This document shows, piece by piece, positions 5,453-5,653 of a stretch of DNA of 5,653 nt (the first letter of the stretch is position 1; each line of letters starts with the position of its first letter). A program made the translations under genes and the position numbers. This stretch comes from Deltaproteobacteria bacterium. GTDB lineage: Bacteria > Desulfobacterota > Desulfobacteria > Desulfobacterales > ETH-SRB1. The stretch covers positions 1 to 5,653 of the forward strand of contig QMMZ01000165.1 of assembly GCA_003647525.1 (NCBI GenBank), in the 5' to 3' direction. The notes beneath the pieces are model-generated. The model saw only the letters and a list, made by a program, of their open reading frames with translations. It ran no database searches and had not been told where the DNA came from.

Positions 5453-5653
5453 ATGCTTAATCCAAAAAAACAGACCATAAAAGAACTGGATGAATTAAAG
5501 CCACAGGCATTGGCGAAAGTATATGACCTGATAACCGAGCTAAAACGGATAAATCAGGTACAAAAAAGCAAACCGGCTGCCGCTGATTATATAAAGGTGA
5601 GGGAGGCGTTAAAACAATGCAAAGGGTCTCTATCTGAAGATATAATACTGGAA
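5453..5653 (+). CDS. Probable type II antitoxin (VapB-like), 3' end outside the window
   Basis: Sixty-seven codons run off the right edge with no stop. Residues 5-31 (KKQTIKELDELKPQALAKV, then YDLITELKR) form the amphipathic ELDELP..L..V.D.I..LK-type helix common in small antitoxins. The tail YIKVREALKQCKGSLSEDIILE resembles the toxin-binding end of antitoxins encoded just before PIN-domain (VapC) toxins. There is no signal peptide or membrane segment. If the call is right, the toxin gene should begin shortly after the window, usually overlapping or within a few bases, and the pair would be autoregulated from 5303-5452. The family was recognised from pattern only. An unrelated small helical protein is the alternative. 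Confidence 0.55.
   Translation, partial: MLNPKKQTIKELDELKPQALAKVYDLITELKRINQVQKSKPAAADYIKVREALKQCKGSLSEDIILE

Overview
The window looks like low-GC accessory DNA from a Gram-negative bacterium. A sulfate-reducer-like deltaproteobacterium (Desulfobacterota) is my best guess. The guess rests on a diderm-type MCE lipoprotein, an IS1380-family element, a VapB-like antitoxin start and, above all, remnants of a type III-E CRISPR effector (Cas7-11/gRAMP), a family best known from Desulfonema-like and anammox bacteria. The host assignment is inference.

Layout. Positions 14-980 (minus strand) hold a two-gene unit: a small charged protein (756-980, TTG start, possibly 5'-truncated), then an MCE/MlaD-like lipoprotein (14-745). 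Positions 1029-2833 are a complete insertion sequence with perfect 18-bp terminal inverted repeats and one DDE transposase on the minus strand. Positions 2834-5302 (plus strand) are the 3' part of a cas7-11 gene. It begins in the middle of Cas7.3 directly at the IS edge and continues through Cas7.4 and the C-terminal extension. It then runs in frame through a K/P/T/S-rich linker into a complete cold-shock domain. The gene is broken: the 5' part is missing, there is a one-base frameshift at an A5 run near 3817-3821, and an in-frame TAG at 4586-4588 sits where DiCas7-11 (as I recall it) has Trp. A core segment of Cas7.4 also appears to be deleted. Positions 5303-5452 are intergenic with a weak nested stem. 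Positions 5453-5653 are the start of an antitoxin-like gene that runs off the window.

How the parts relate. The IS sits where both flanking genes seem to lose their 5' ends, and it lacks a perfect target duplication. IS-mediated rearrangement or deletion is therefore more likely than simple insertion into an intact gene. The effector remnant lacks Cas7.1, Cas11, Cas7.2 and the catalytic half of Cas7.3, so it should not process crRNA or cleave RNA. No CRISPR array, adaptation gene, csx29, csx30, csx31 or rpoE is visible. The most notable point is the architecture preserved in the wreck: a Cas7-11 with a C-terminal cold-shock (nucleic-acid-binding) domain. I do not know of this arrangement in the characterised orthologs.
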